The notes under the pieces are model-generated. The model had not been told where the DNA came from. It worked only from the letters and a program-made list of their open reading frames with translations, and did not search any database. The position numbers and the translations under genes were made by a program. Source: Spongiibacteraceae bacterium (GTDB taxonomy: Bacteria > Pseudomonadota > Gammaproteobacteria > Pseudomonadales > Dasaniaceae). Taken from it: a stretch of DNA of 64,000 nt. The stretch is from the NCBI GenBank assembly GCA_028280715.1, contig JANQLG010000003.1, positions 186,001 to 250,000 on the forward strand, given 5' to 3'. Of the stretch, positions 16,013 to 25,165 are shown piece by piece. Every line of letters starts with the position of its first letter. Positions within the stretch are counted from its first letter, which is position 1.

Positions 16013-18601
16013 ATTAAGATTGATATTCCCGGTTATCGCATTCAAAGCACCATCGGCAAAGGTGGTATGGCAACGGTTTATCTGGCCATTGAGGAAAAGT
16101 TTCAACGCGAAGTGGCGTTGAAAATCATGTCGCCGGCTTTGTCTGAAGATGAAAATTTCAGTGACCGCTTTTTGCGTGAAGCGCAAATTGTTAGCCAACT
16201 GGTGCACCCTAATATTGTTACTGTGCATGATGTTGGTATAGAAAATGGTCATCATTTTCTATCGATGGAATACATCGACGGTGAAGAGCTTAAACAGAAA
16301 TTGCCCAGCTTAAATGCAGAGCAATTATTACGGGTAATGACTGATGTGGCTGGAGCACTCGATTATGCCGGACAGAAGGGTTATGTGCATCGTGACGTGA
16401 AGCCGGAAAATATCATGCTGCACAATCTTGATGGTCGTGCCGTATTGATGGATTTTGGTATTGCCCGGGCAGCGGATTCCGAGCATTCAATGACGCGGAC
16501 CGGAACGGCACTGGGTACGCCTCATTATATGAGCCCTGAGCAGGCTCGCGGCAAACCGATTGATGGTCGTTCAGATCTGTATAGTTTGGGGGTGCTGTTT
16601 TATTACATGTTAATGGGGGAAGTTCCTTATCAGGCTGATTCACCTGTAGCGATTGGCATCAAACATGTCACAGCTCCTGTTCCCAAGTTGCCAGTTGTAT
16701 TATCGAGCTATCAATCGCTGCTGGATAAGCTAATGGCCAAAAAGCCAGAGGATCGTTTTCAGACAGGGAAAGAATTGATAGAGGACTTGCAGCAGTTGCA
16801 ATTAGAGCCGTTAAATATTTGGTTGCAGCGCTCTGACAAACCACTGGATAACAGTCGTACTGATACACCTATTCGGCAACCAACGGTGGAAGGAGATGAA
16901 GTACAAGAAGTTGTTGATCTGCCCTTAATCGATGAATTGGAGCATGAGCCAGAATCAGAACCAGAACAAAAACCGCAACTCACCCCTTCCAATGAATTAG
17001 ATATTGATTTTCTCGAGCCACAGGAAACGTTACATATCCCAAAAGAAGATTTGGATGAAAGATCAGTTCATCACGGCGGATCATGGGGCAGAACATTGAT
17101 GCTGTTGGTGTTATTGGTTATAGCCGGTGCAGGTGGTTATTTTTATCAGACCGGTACTGATCCAATTGCCAGGTATTTCCCGGAGTGGAGAAGCTATTTG
17201 GCAGATATCTTACCTATTGAAGAAACCGTAGGAGTAGCTTCATCAGGCGAGCCTTCTTCACAGGATTCCACAGTATCGGAAACTGTATCAACATTATCTG
17301 AATCGCTGACTGAGCAAGGAGCTGATGTTTCGGTCAGTAATGAAATATCTTCTAACGGTTTAGCTCAGACGATTGATCCCATAGAAGAGCTGTGGCAGCA
17401 AATAGAACAGCTGCAGCAAGAAGCGGAAGATGATATTTCAGAATTAACAGTGCCTATGTATCGGCAAATCATAGAGCTTGATGACCAGCAGGTTCGGGCG
17501 CATGAAGCACTTGAGCAGCTTCAAAATGAACACCTTGCTAAGATTAAATCTTTAATGGATGAAGGCGAATTGAATGTTGCTGAATCACTATTGTCCTCAG
17601 CGCTTGAACTTTTTCCGGAATTAACCGAACAGGATAGTTACAGGGCATTACAACAGCGTGCAGAAGTTGAAAAAACAGTGGCTGGATTATTGCTAACTGC
17701 CAGTGAACGCCTGGCTAAAAATCAGTTGTTGCGGCCGAGTGACGCCAGTGCTTACCAGGCTTACTCCAAGGTATTAAATCTCCAACCTGAAAATCCGGCA
17801 GCTAAACAGGGTATGCAGGCTATAGCCGCGCGCTATCTTCAATTGGCGCAAGCGAAAAAGAATCAGGGTGATTTGGAGGGCGCAGTACAGTTTGTAGCTA
17901 ATGGTTTGTCGGTTCGTTCAGGTGACAAAGATTTATTGGCACTGCAGCAGCAACTAAAACAACAAATGGAAAAAGAAAATCGCATCGAACAATTGTTAGT
18001 TGAAGCGAATCAGTTAGAAGAACAGCAGCAGCTGTTTGGCGAGGAAGAAAATGCTGCGCAGAAATATTCTGCGGTATTAGTGATTGATAGCAATCACATT
18101 ATAGCGACGTCGGGGCTGCAGCATTTGTTGTCCAATGCGTATACGCTTATTGATGGATACATGGTAGCAAAGGACTTTGAGCAGGCTGAACAGGTGTTGG
18201 ACAAAGCATTATTCTCTTTTCCCCAGGACGAAGAATTACTGGCACTAATGTTGGAGTTGGAAAGAAGCAAGCCTGGCATCGACAAGTTGTTATTGAGTGG
18301 TGAGCCGATTGTCTCTATTGAGAAAAGTGTTGTCACTACTATCAAAGTCGATAGAACTTTGCACATCGCCTTTAAATATAAAAATATGATAGCGCCCACA
18401 ACGGTTTTTCAGGCAGTGTTGTATGATGGCGGTAAGTCACTACAAATCGCTGCGGTTCCAGTAGTTGTCGTGGGTAGTGATGGCAATACACAATTCCGTA
18501 TTGATAGACCAGTGGAAGGATTCACTGATGGCGGCTACCATATTGATTTATTACTGGCTGGAGAAAGCCTTTTCTCCCAAGATTTTGTAATAACTCATTG
18601 A
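16013..18601 (+). CDS. Transmembrane serine/threonine protein kinase (PknB-like), ATT start
   Basis: This 862-aa protein has a cytoplasmic kinase domain (about residues 8-265) with Gly-loop IGKGGMATVY, catalytic Lys37 in VALKIM, HRDVKPEN (Asp128), DFG (Asp147) and the APE-like GTPHYMSPEQA. An acidic linker leads to one membrane span (about 360-382, LMLLVLLVIAGAGG). The periplasmic part is helical and TPR-like with a C-terminal beta-rich segment. The first ATG (16067) would cut off the Gly-loop. The frame is open only from 15995 and has no ATG, GTG or TTG there. ATT at 16013 gives IKIDIPGYRI, typical of these kinases, and lies 7 bases after AAGGGG. It precedes a coiled-coil lipoprotein gene by 37 bases. 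Confidence 0.88.
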   Translation: MKIDIPGYRIQSTIGKGGMATVYLAIEEKFQREVALKIMSPALSEDENFSDRFLREAQIVSQLVHPNIVTVHDVGIENGHHFLSMEYIDGEELKQKLPSLNAEQLLRVMTDVAGALDYAGQKGYVHRDVKPENIMLHNLDGRAVLMDFGIARAADSEHSMTRTGTALGTPHYMSPEQARGKPIDGRSDLYSLGVLFYYMLMGEVPYQADSPVAIGIKHVTAPVPKLPVVLSSYQSLLDKLMAKKPEDRFQTGKELIEDLQQLQLEPLNIWLQRSDKPLDNSRTDTPIRQPTVEGDEVQEVVDLPLIDELEHEPESEPEQKPQLTPSNELDIDFLEPQETLHIPKEDLDERSVHHGGSWGRTLMLLVLLVIAGAGGYFYQTGTDPIARYFPEWRSYLADILPIEETVGVASSGEPSSQDSTVSETVSTLSESLTEQGADVSVSNEISSNGLAQTIDPIEELWQQIEQLQQEAEDDISELTVPMYRQIIELDDQQVRAHEALEQLQNEHLAKIKSLMDEGELNVAESLLSSALELFPELTEQDSYRALQQRAEVEKTVAGLLLTASERLAKNQLLRPSDASAYQAYSKVLNLQPENPAAKQGMQAIAARYLQLAQAKKNQGDLEGAVQFVANGLSVRSGDKDLLALQQQLKQQMEKENRIEQLLVEANQLEEQQQLFGEEENAAQKYSAVLVIDSNHIIATSGLQHLLSNAYTLIDGYMVAKDFEQAEQVLDKALFSFPQDEELLALMLELERSKPGIDKLLLSGEPIVSIEKSVVTTIKVDRTLHIAFKYKNMIAPTTVFQAVLYDGGKSLQIAAVPVVVVGSDGNTQFRIDRPVEGFTDGGYHIDLLLAGESLFSQDFVITH

Positions 18602-18638
18602 GACAATAAATCAGACTGTTTTTCTGTTGGGGAATGCT

Positions 18639-19406
18639 ATGAAGAAATGTGCACTATGCAGTGTGTTGCTTACCTTATTGGTTGGCTGCCAGGCTCCTCC
18701 TAATGTTCAACAACTGCAAAACCAGAATGCATCGTTACAGCAACAATTGGACAAGGCTAACAGTGATATCAATCAGCTCAATGCGGATAAAGTACTGCTG
18801 GAACAGGATATTGATGAATTAAACCGTGTTATCGGTGTTTTAGGTGAAGAGAAAAGTTCACGAGTTACCGAATCAACCAGTTTGCGAGGAGACGTTCGCC
18901 GTTTTGTTCAGCTGCAAATTGATCAATTAAAAGACTTCTTGTTGGCAAGTAATTTATTGGACTATATCGGTGGTGAATTGGTTGAACGCACCAACGCTGA
19001 CGATGAACCATTGCTGGTGGTCGACTTGTTTAACCCTGTACCACTGGATGGCAGCTTGACGGGAGTGGGGGGGTATTTCCAGAATCCCGGTAGTGTGTCG
19101 GTCAAAGTTTTACGACCCGTGGAGCAGAATCTGGTGGTAGTCTGGAGCAGTAAGCTCATAACAGTGACTGACAGGGGGCAGCAGCGCCTCCAGTTTCCAG
19201 TCACTGTCGGTGTTGAAAAAGGGGATTACCTAGCTTATTACTTTACTCAACCGAAAATGGTTGGCTTTGATACCGGTACAGGCGATAGTCGTTACATTGA
19301 TGAAGATATTGCTGTGGGTTCCATCTTGCGTCGAACATCACTTAATGGTGAGAAGAATAAGCGGGCCTATTCAATTGGTGTGTTCGGTTTATTAAATCCG
19401 AATTGA
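18639..19406 (+). CDS. Coiled-coil lipoprotein downstream of the Ser/Thr kinase
   Basis: This 255-aa predicted lipoprotein is of unknown function. The signal peptide ends in lipobox LLVGC (about Cys17). A Gln/Asn/Leu-rich coiled coil follows (about residues 23-70). The C-terminal half (about 110-255) is beta-rich, with VGGYFQNPGSVSVKVLRP and GDYLAYYFTQP. The ATG at 18639 has GGGGA 5 bases upstream; a TTG at 18627 is also in frame. It lies 37 bases after the kinase stop and shares its terminator-bounded unit, so the two probably act together, with the lipoprotein possibly touching the kinase's periplasmic part (inference). Confidence 0.75.
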   Translation: MKKCALCSVLLTLLVGCQAPPNVQQLQNQNASLQQQLDKANSDINQLNADKVLLEQDIDELNRVIGVLGEEKSSRVTESTSLRGDVRRFVQLQIDQLKDFLLASNLLDYIGGELVERTNADDEPLLVVDLFNPVPLDGSLTGVGGYFQNPGSVSVKVLRPVEQNLVVVWSSKLITVTDRGQQRLQFPVTVGVEKGDYLAYYFTQPKMVGFDTGTGDSRYIDEDIAVGSILRRTSLNGEKNKRAYSIGVFGLLNPN

Positions 19407-19410
19407 TCGT

Positions 19411-19455
19411 TAGCAGTTCTCTAGCAATTTTTTAGCAATATTTTTCTAGCAATAT
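19411..19455. repeat. TAGCA-type short repeats after the lipoprotein gene
   Basis: TAGCA(A/G)T occurs at 19411, 19422, 19433 and 19447, spaced 11, 11 and 14 bases, directly after the stop codon. There is no known function. Confidence 0.5.
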
Positions 19456-19476
19456 GAGGTGTGATGGACAGGCAAT

Positions 19477-19503
19477 AAAAAAGCGGCTTTTAGCCGCTTT
19501 TTT
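19477..19503. terminator. Bidirectional intrinsic terminator, kinase-lipoprotein unit / bfd
   Basis: AAAAAAGCGGCT, loop TTT, AGCCGCTTTTTT: a perfect 12-bp stem with A- and T-tracts. It serves the rightward kinase-lipoprotein unit and the leftward bfd gene. Confidence 0.92.
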
Positions 19504-19530
19504 ATTAACTTTTTAGACGTTCTTTAATTG

Positions 19531-19734
19531 TTAGCTTACCGCATAAAACAATTGCTCTTCATTTACATCGCGTTCAAGGCTTTGGTTGAAGACCTCTCTA
19601 GCCACAATACCGCATTTCCCGCATTGAGTAGCCAGGCCCAGCTCTTTACGAAGCTGGCCAAAATGCTTGGTACCATTCTCAACGGCCTCACGAATTTGGC
19701 TGTCGGTTACGGCTTTGCAGAGGCATACATACAT
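19531..19734 (-). CDS. bfd: Bacterioferritin-associated ferredoxin
   Basis: This 67-aa [2Fe-2S] protein reduces iron stored in bacterioferritin so it can be mobilised under iron starvation. The four cluster cysteines are visible as C4-x-C6 and C38-x2-C41, in the BFD-like fold. The C-terminal tail is typical in length. A Fur box lies 49-63 bases upstream of the ATG. No bacterioferritin gene is adjacent, whereas in Pseudomonas bfrB is next to bfd (from memory), so the partner must be elsewhere. Confidence 0.93.
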   Translation of the reverse strand: MYVCLCKAVTDSQIREAVENGTKHFGQLRKELGLATQCGKCGIVAREVFNQSLERDVNEEQLFYAVS

Positions 19735-19782
19735 GTCAAAAACTCTATCAATGTGTCAAAGTTAGGTAAATGTTATTTTAAA

Positions 19783-19797
19783 TGAGAATCATTGTCA
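19783..19797 (-). promoter_or_regulatory. Fur box upstream of bfd
   Basis: TGAGAATCATTGTCA matches the 7-1-7 Fur motif TGATAATnATTATCA at 12 of 14 defined positions. It is about 50 bases upstream of the bfd start, in position to repress it when iron is plentiful. Confidence 0.85.
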
Positions 19798-20117
19798 ATA
19801 TCGTTTATTGATTCAAGTCATATCTGGGAATATTTATTGTCTGATTAATAATCAGCTGATATTACTGTGATTTAATAGGTAAAAGCTATTAGCTTGATAT
19901 AAAAATATTGGTGGGTTTATGGTGGTTGGCTGTGTACTATGATTCCATCGTTTTAATCTTTGAAGTCCTTTCCTTTTTTGGATGAGTGAAAGAGCGGAAG
20001 CGGCTTTATGTGTAGCGATAAGTAGTTTTCAAACATGTTGGCTTTGACCAGTTTTCCTGGTTATAGCTGAAAATTTCTTGGTAATTTAACTGACTCTAAA
20101 TAATAGGAGACTCTGAG
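19798..20117. other. bfd-peroxiredoxin divergent intergenic region
   Basis: About 320 bases without a gene. It must hold the rightward promoter of the peroxiredoxin gene. I see no convincing OxyR site or -35/-10 pair. Just before 20118 there is a strong Shine-Dalgarno, AGGAGA. Confidence 0.6.
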
Positions 20118-20720
20118 ATGAGCGTATTAGTTGGTAAACCCGCTCCAGATTTCACATGTAATGCGGTACTGGCTAACGGTGAGATTGTTCCAGATTTTAA
20201 TCTGGCCGAAGCAATCAAAGGGAAAATTGGTTTGGTATTCTTTTATCCACTCGATTTTACTTTTGTTTGTCCTTCTGAGCTGCTGGCTGTCGATCACCGC
20301 ATGGATAAATTTAAAGAGTTAGGTGTTGAGGTTATTGGTGTTTCTATCGACTCGCACTTTACTCATAACGCCTGGCGTAACACGGCGGTTGAAAATGGTG
20401 GTATTGGTCAGGTGGGTTACACGCTGGCTGCTGATATCAACCATGAAATATGCCGTGCCTATGATGTTGAGTCAGATGGTGGTGTTGCATTCCGCGGTGC
20501 ATTCATTATCGATCAGGATGGTGTTGTTCGTTCGCAGACTGTGAATGACTTGCCACTGGGCCGTAACTTTGATGAATTCATTCGAGTGATTGAAGCTTTG
20601 CAATTCCATCAGGAGCACGGTGAAGTGTGCCCAGCGGGTTGGAATAAAGGCGATAAAGGAATGACTGCTTCGCCTGATGGTGTTGCAGCGTATCTTTCTG
20701 AGAATGCTGACAATCTGTAA
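20118..20720 (+). CDS. Typical 2-Cys peroxiredoxin (AhpC/TSA)
   Basis: This 200-aa thiol peroxidase reduces hydrogen peroxide and organic peroxides. The peroxidatic Cys51 is in DFTFVCPSE, the resolving Cys171 in HGEVCPAGW, and the catalytic Thr and Arg environment is normal. Its C-terminal tail is the typical Prx1/AhpC form. A Shine-Dalgarno AGGAGA lies before the ATG. It is monocistronic, ending in a strong terminator. The gene pair with rnt matches Pseudomonas gene order. Confidence 0.94.
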   Translation: MSVLVGKPAPDFTCNAVLANGEIVPDFNLAEAIKGKIGLVFFYPLDFTFVCPSELLAVDHRMDKFKELGVEVIGVSIDSHFTHNAWRNTAVENGGIGQVGYTLAADINHEICRAYDVESDGGVAFRGAFIIDQDGVVRSQTVNDLPLGRNFDEFIRVIEALQFHQEHGEVCPAGWNKGDKGMTASPDGVAAYLSENADNL

Positions 20721-20739
20721 TCAGAAAATTGCTTTAAAG

Positions 20740-20768
20740 AAAAAGGCCTGCAGTTGCAGGCCTTTTTT
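20740..20768. terminator. Bidirectional terminator, peroxiredoxin / rnt
   Basis: AAAAAGGCCTGCA, loop GT, TGCAGGCCTTTTTT: a 13-bp stem. Its T-tract runs into the rnt stop codon (TAA on the minus strand at 20769-20767), so the two convergent genes share it with no spare sequence. Confidence 0.93.
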
Positions 20769-21417
20769 ATTCATTGATGTCTAGGTCTGGAAAGCTCCAG
20801 CCACCTAAATCTCTCCAGCGATTGACGATCAGGCAGAATAATTCAGCGGTTTTTTCCGTATCGTAAGCGGCGGAATGTGCTTCAGAATTGCTAAAGGCGA
20901 TGCCAGCTGTTTGGCACGCTTTTGCCAGCACAGTTTGTCCAAAGGCCAAACCAGAAAGCGTGGCAGTATCAAATACTGAAAAGGGGTGAAAAGGATTGCG
21001 CTTAATGCTGCAACGTTCTGCGGCCGCCATCACAAAGCCGTGATCAAAGTGTGCATTATGTCCTACCAAAATGGCTCTGGTGCAGTCGTGGTTTTTCACT
21101 TGCTTACGAATCGATGAAAATAGCTCGGGAAACACCGATTCTTCAGAGTCCGCCTCTCGGAAAGGATGATGTGGATCGATGCCAGTAAATTCCAGAGCAG
21201 CTGGATCCAAATTAGCGCCTTCAAAGGGCTCCACCATAAATGAATAGGTTTTGTCCGGAGCCAACAATCCTTCATTGTTCATAGTGAGGGTGGTCGCAGC
21301 AATCTCCAGAATGGCATCAGTAAGGCATTCAAAGCCGCCAGTTTCAACGTCAATGACAACGGGCAGAAAGCCTCGAAAACGCTGGGCAATAGGATGCTTG
21401 TCAAAAATGTCTTCCAT
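20767..21417 (-). CDS. rnt: Ribonuclease T
   Basis: This 216-aa 3'-5' exoribonuclease of the DEDD family trims tRNA and other stable RNA 3' ends (removal of the terminal A of CCA, end turnover). The exonuclease motifs are [11 protein letters not shown] (Exo I), [10 protein letters not shown] (Exo II) and [13 protein letters not shown] (Exo III, DEDDh type). The ATG at 21415-21417 is preceded by AAGGA, which overlaps the pyrC stop codon; an upstream frame extension to 21444 lies inside pyrC. It is probably translated together with pyrC from one mRNA. Confidence 0.94.
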   Translation of the reverse strand: MEDIFDKHPIAQRFRGFLPVVIDVETGGFECLTDAILEIAATTLTMNNEGLLAPDKTYSFMVEPFEGANLDPAALEFTGIDPHHPFREADSEESVFPELFSSIRKQVKNHDCTRAILVGHNAHFDHGFVMAAAERCSIKRNPFHPFSVFDTATLSGLAFGQTVLAKACQTAGIAFSNSEAHSAAYDTEKTAELFCLIVNRWRDLGGWSFPDLDINE

Positions 21418-21425
21418 GAAAATCC

Positions 21426-22469
21426 TTATCCGGTGACCTGCCACTGCAGTTGTTCACCGGCGCATAGGGGTACAACCACATCATTGCCAAAGGGTAATGT
21501 CGCAGGCGCTTGCCAGGGGGATTTGCTTAGGATAATGGTGTCCCGGTTGCGTGCTAAGCCGTAAAAATCCGGGCCGAAATGGCTGGCGAAGGCTTCCAAT
21601 TTGTCCAGCTTGCCTGCCAGTTCGAAGGCGGCAGCATAGAGTTCAATTGCAGCATAGGCGGTATAACTACCTGCACAGCCACAACTACTTTCTTTCTTAC
21701 CTTGAGTATGGGGTGCCGAGTCAGTACCGAGGAAAAATTTAGGGTTACCACTGGTAGCAGCATCAATCAGTGCTTGTTGATGGCTGTTGCGCTTGAGGAT
21801 TGGCAGGCAGTAATAATGAGGTCGAATGCCACCAGCCAACATATCGTTGCGGTTATACAGTAAATGGTGTGCCGTAATCGTCGCAGCGAGGTTAGGGCCA
21901 CTTTCAGCTACAAATTGTGCCGCATCAGCAGTGGTGATGTGCTCAAGCACCATGGACAGTGAAGGAAAGTCCTTTACCAGCTGAGTCAGTGTGCGATCAA
22001 TAAATACCTTTTCCCGGTCAAAAATATCAATGTGGCTATCGGTTACTTCGCCGTGTAATAAGAAGCGTATGCCCTCTTGCTGCATGGCTTCCAGGGCTGG
22101 GTAAATATTGTTGATATCAGTGACACCCGAATCGGAATTAGTGGTAGCGCCTGCCGGGTAAAGTTTACAGGCTGTGACGCCTGCGGCTTTAGCTGCTCTT
22201 ATATCTTCTGCGCTGGTGTTATCCGTAAGGTAAATTACCATCAACGGATCAACCTGGCGCGGGCTGTTTTCCTGAGCTGCCATGATGCGTTGTTTGTAAG
22301 ACATAGCCTGCTCAGCGTTACATACAGGTGGCACCAGGTTTGGCATAACTATGCAGCGGCCAAAATATCTGGCCATCGCCGGAACTGTGTCAGTTAAGAC
22401 GCTACCATCGCGAAGGTGCACATGCCAGTCGTCAGGGCGAGTAATTGTTAAAGTCGTTGGGGATGTCAT
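21426..22469 (-). CDS. pyrC: Dihydroorotase, class II
   Basis: This 347-aa zinc amidohydrolase catalyses the third step of pyrimidine synthesis (carbamoyl-aspartate to dihydroorotate). Metal ligands are in [10 protein letters not shown]. The carbamylated lysine is in ACKLYPAG, and further ligands in HGEVTD, LEHIT and the C-terminal GTDSAPH. The length matches the E. coli-type enzyme from the ATG at 22467-22469. The frame is open to 22544 but those codons do not resemble the family. It sits 8 bases upstream of rnt and is divergent from motY. Confidence 0.94.
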   Translation of the reverse strand: MTSPTTLTITRPDDWHVHLRDGSVLTDTVPAMARYFGRCIVMPNLVPPVCNAEQAMSYKQRIMAAQENSPRQVDPLMVIYLTDNTSAEDIRAAKAAGVTACKLYPAGATTNSDSGVTDINNIYPALEAMQQEGIRFLLHGEVTDSHIDIFDREKVFIDRTLTQLVKDFPSLSMVLEHITTADAAQFVAESGPNLAATITAHHLLYNRNDMLAGGIRPHYYCLPILKRNSHQQALIDAATSGNPKFFLGTDSAPHTQGKKESSCGCAGSYTAYAAIELYAAAFELAGKLDKLEAFASHFGPDFYGLARNRDTIILSKSPWQAPATLPFGNDVVVPLCAGEQLQWQVTG

Positions 22470-22639
22470 CAATCGCTTATCATCATTGCAGAGATTGTTG
22501 CAGGGAATACCAAGCTTCACATGTGGTGTAACAGCACTCAGCATTGTTGCTGCATGCTACCGGAATCAAAGCGCAGTTTAAAGCTATGCTGAAATTTGCC
22601 GATATAGTGACAATACCAATTTTAGAATCGGAGAGTGGT

Positions 22640-23527
22640 ATGCCAAGAAGCTGGTCAGTGATTGTAGTGAGCTTTTTATTAGGTTTTTCGGCGAGCTTTG
22701 CCAGTGCTGTGCAATATGGCGCCAGTTTGAATCATGCTGAATGGCGGTTACAGCTGTCTCCCTTTGAATGCCGTATGTGGCAGCCTATTCCAACGTTTGG
22801 TGATGCCGTCTTTTCTAATCGGGCGGGAGAGCAGCAGCGTTTTTATTTAGCGCCAGTACGCAGCGTGATGAAAGAGGGAAAAGCACAACTGATTTCAAAG
22901 GCTCCGCTGTGGGATGAAAGCCGTGCCAGTCTGGATATGGGTGAAGTGGCAGTCCGCTCTTCTGGCAACCAGGTTGAGTTGGGGCGGCAGAGAGCTTATC
23001 AGTTACTGAATGAACTGTATGATGGTATGGCACCAGTTTTTTCACGCCAGGCTTGGTATACGGGTGATGAGACAGTGGAAGTGCATCTGTCATCGATAAA
23101 TTTTCGCAAGGCCTATAATCAGTACCGCGACTGCCTGGCTAGTCTGCTGCCAGTTAACTTTGAGCAAATTCAGCGATCAAGAGTACATTTCAGATTGGGT
23201 GATCACCAGATTACGGCATCCTCAAAAAGAACCCTGGAGCACATCATCCAGTATGTGAAGGCTGACAGTTCAGTGACGGGCTTTTATATTGATGGGCATA
23301 CCGATAGTGTCGGTCGTCGGCTGGCTAATCTGGATTTATCCCAGCGCCGTGCGGAATCTGTGACCAGTTATCTGGTAGCCAATGGTGTGGATGCAGCAAA
23401 TATCACAACGCGCTATCATGGTGAGCGCTATCCGGTGGTCAATAACAGCACACCACAAAACCGCGCTCAAAATCGACGTGTGACTATCCGTCTGGAGCGA
23501 GAAGGGATGTCACTTATATCGGAATAA
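22640..23527 (+). CDS. motY: Sodium-type flagellar motor protein MotY (OmpA C-terminal domain)
   Basis: This 295-aa secreted protein is of the T-ring type that surrounds the flagellar motor and helps hold stator units. The signal peptide is about residues 1-23 (ending SFASA). The MotY-like N-terminal domain follows with YGASLNHAEWRLQLSPFECR and IPTFGDAVFSNRAG. The C-terminal OmpA-like peptidoglycan-binding domain (about 185-285) has IDGHTDSVG, NLDLSQRRAESV and NRRVTIRLE. The ATG at 22640 has GGAGAG 4 bases upstream; the frame is open to 22544 without support. Its position between pyrC and argG matches Pseudomonas motY. Confidence 0.88.
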   Translation: MPRSWSVIVVSFLLGFSASFASAVQYGASLNHAEWRLQLSPFECRMWQPIPTFGDAVFSNRAGEQQRFYLAPVRSVMKEGKAQLISKAPLWDESRASLDMGEVAVRSSGNQVELGRQRAYQLLNELYDGMAPVFSRQAWYTGDETVEVHLSSINFRKAYNQYRDCLASLLPVNFEQIQRSRVHFRLGDHQITASSKRTLEHIIQYVKADSSVTGFYIDGHTDSVGRRLANLDLSQRRAESVTSYLVANGVDAANITTRYHGERYPVVNNSTPQNRAQNRRVTIRLEREGMSLISE

Positions 23528-23666
23528 CAAATAGCTTGGTAATGGTTTTTGCAATAACGTTCCACTCTCGCCAATTAGACTATTCCCCGGTAGAATAGCC
23601 GCCCTCTTTAAATTGCCTTATTAAATCCGCCTTTTGAAACGCTTAAGGTGGATGTGGAGATGTTGA

Positions 23667-24887
23667 ATGTCCGATATCAATAAAGTTGTTTTGGCCTATT
23701 CCGGTGGCCTGGATACTTCGGTAATCGTGCGCTGGTTGCAAGATACCTATCAATCCGAGGTGGTGACTTTCACCGCAGATATTGGCCAGGGTGAAGAGGT
23801 TGAACCAGCCAGAGCCAAGGCAGAGGCCCTGGGCGTTAAGGAAATTTATATTGATGACCTCAAGGAAGAATTTGTCCGTGACTTTGTCTTTCCTATGTTT
23901 CGCGCTAACACGATTTATGAGGGTGAATACTTGCTGGGTACATCCATTGCGCGTCCTTTAATTGCCAAGCGCCTGATTGAAATTGCTAATGAAACGGGTG
24001 CTGATGCTATTTCCCATGGAGCTACCGGTAAAGGAAATGATCAAGTGCGATTTGAACTCGGAGCCTATGCCTTGAAACCCGGCATTAAAGTGATTGCGCC
24101 ATGGCGCGAGTGGGACCTGACGTCGCGTGAAACGCTGATGCAATACTGCGATCAGCACAATATCCCGGTGGACTTTTCCAGCAGCAAGAAAAAGTCACCC
24201 TACTCGATGGATGCTAACCTGTTACACATTTCTTATGAGGGCGGAATTCTTGAAGATCCCTGGGCTGAGCCGGAAGAAGATATGTGGCGCTGGAGTGTTT
24301 CTCCAGAGCAAGCACCAGATCAACCAACATACCTAGAGTTGACTTACCAAACGGGTGATATTGTTGCTATCGATGGCAAATCCATGACACCTGCTGCAGT
24401 GTTGGCTTATCTGAATAAGGTGGGTGGCGAGAATGGTGTTGGTCGTTTGGATATCGTAGAAAATCGCTATGTGGGCATGAAGTCCAGGGGTTGCTATGAA
24501 ACACCAGGTGGCACCATCATGTTGCCAGCACACCGTGCCATCGAGTCACTATGCCTGGACCGCGAAGTGGCACACTTGAAAGATGAGCTGATGCCAAAGT
24601 ATGCACAATTGGTATACAACGGATATTGGTGGTCACCCGAGCGTAAAATGCTGCAAACGGCCATTGATGAGTCGCAACAATTCGTCAATGGTGTGGTGCG
24701 AGTGAAGCTCTACAAAGGCAACGTAACGGTTGTTGGTCGTCAATCCGATCAGACTTTATTTGATGAAAGTATCGCCACATTTGAAGATGATGCTGGTGCT
24801 TATGATCAAAAAGATGCGGAAGGTTTCATAAAGCTTAATGCGCTGAGGATGCGTATAGCGGCGAACAAAGGGCGCTCGTTGCTTTAA
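23667..24887 (+). CDS. argG: Argininosuccinate synthase
   Basis: This 406-aa ATP-dependent ligase joins citrulline and aspartate (seventh step of arginine synthesis). The N-terminal P-loop-like pyrophosphatase motif is [10 protein letters not shown] (about residues 9-18). Citrulline/aspartate-binding segments include [13 protein letters not shown] and [10 protein letters not shown]. Length is normal. It is upstream of a terminator and probably monocistronic. It works with argD and argF in this window. Confidence 0.96.
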   Translation: MSDINKVVLAYSGGLDTSVIVRWLQDTYQSEVVTFTADIGQGEEVEPARAKAEALGVKEIYIDDLKEEFVRDFVFPMFRANTIYEGEYLLGTSIARPLIAKRLIEIANETGADAISHGATGKGNDQVRFELGAYALKPGIKVIAPWREWDLTSRETLMQYCDQHNIPVDFSSSKKKSPYSMDANLLHISYEGGILEDPWAEPEEDMWRWSVSPEQAPDQPTYLELTYQTGDIVAIDGKSMTPAAVLAYLNKVGGENGVGRLDIVENRYVGMKSRGCYETPGGTIMLPAHRAIESLCLDREVAHLKDELMPKYAQLVYNGYWWSPERKMLQTAIDESQQFVNGVVRVKLYKGNVTVVGRQSDQTLFDESIATFEDDAGAYDQKDAEGFIKLNALRMRIAANKGRSLL

Positions 24888-24913
24888 TATTCAAAGACTT
24901 AAATGAATTATCG

Positions 24914-24939
24914 AAAGGGGTCTCAAGGCCCCTTTTTTT
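24914..24939 (+). terminator. Intrinsic terminator after argG
   Basis: AAAGGGG, 8-base loop, CCCCTTT followed by further T's. The stem is 7 bp with a T-tract, 27 bases after the argG stop. Confidence 0.8.
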
Positions 24940-25019
24940 ATTGTGCAAAAATCAAAATGTGCGCTATTTATCAAAATTAAAGAGAATTGTGAGTTAGTTC
25001 TCGCAAATTCACGTTTTTA

Positions 25020-25047
25020 TTGAACTTTCTTCTATCTGGTCTATGCT
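25020..25047 (+). promoter_or_regulatory. Candidate promoter of the Ig/calcium-type lipoprotein gene
   Basis: TTGAAC (25020-25025), a 16-base spacer, and TATGCT (25042-25047). It leaves a leader of about 110 bases containing a GCGG/CCGC hairpin. Supported only by match to sigma-70 consensus. Confidence 0.35.
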
Positions 25048-25165
25048 CGAATAAAGATAATGGGAGGCCGGGCTGCGGGATTGTTTGCCGCCTGTGAATT
25101 TTCTTTTGGTGATAGCCGCCAATTTTAAAGACTTCCTATGAGATTTATAAGGAAAATTTGGGTAC

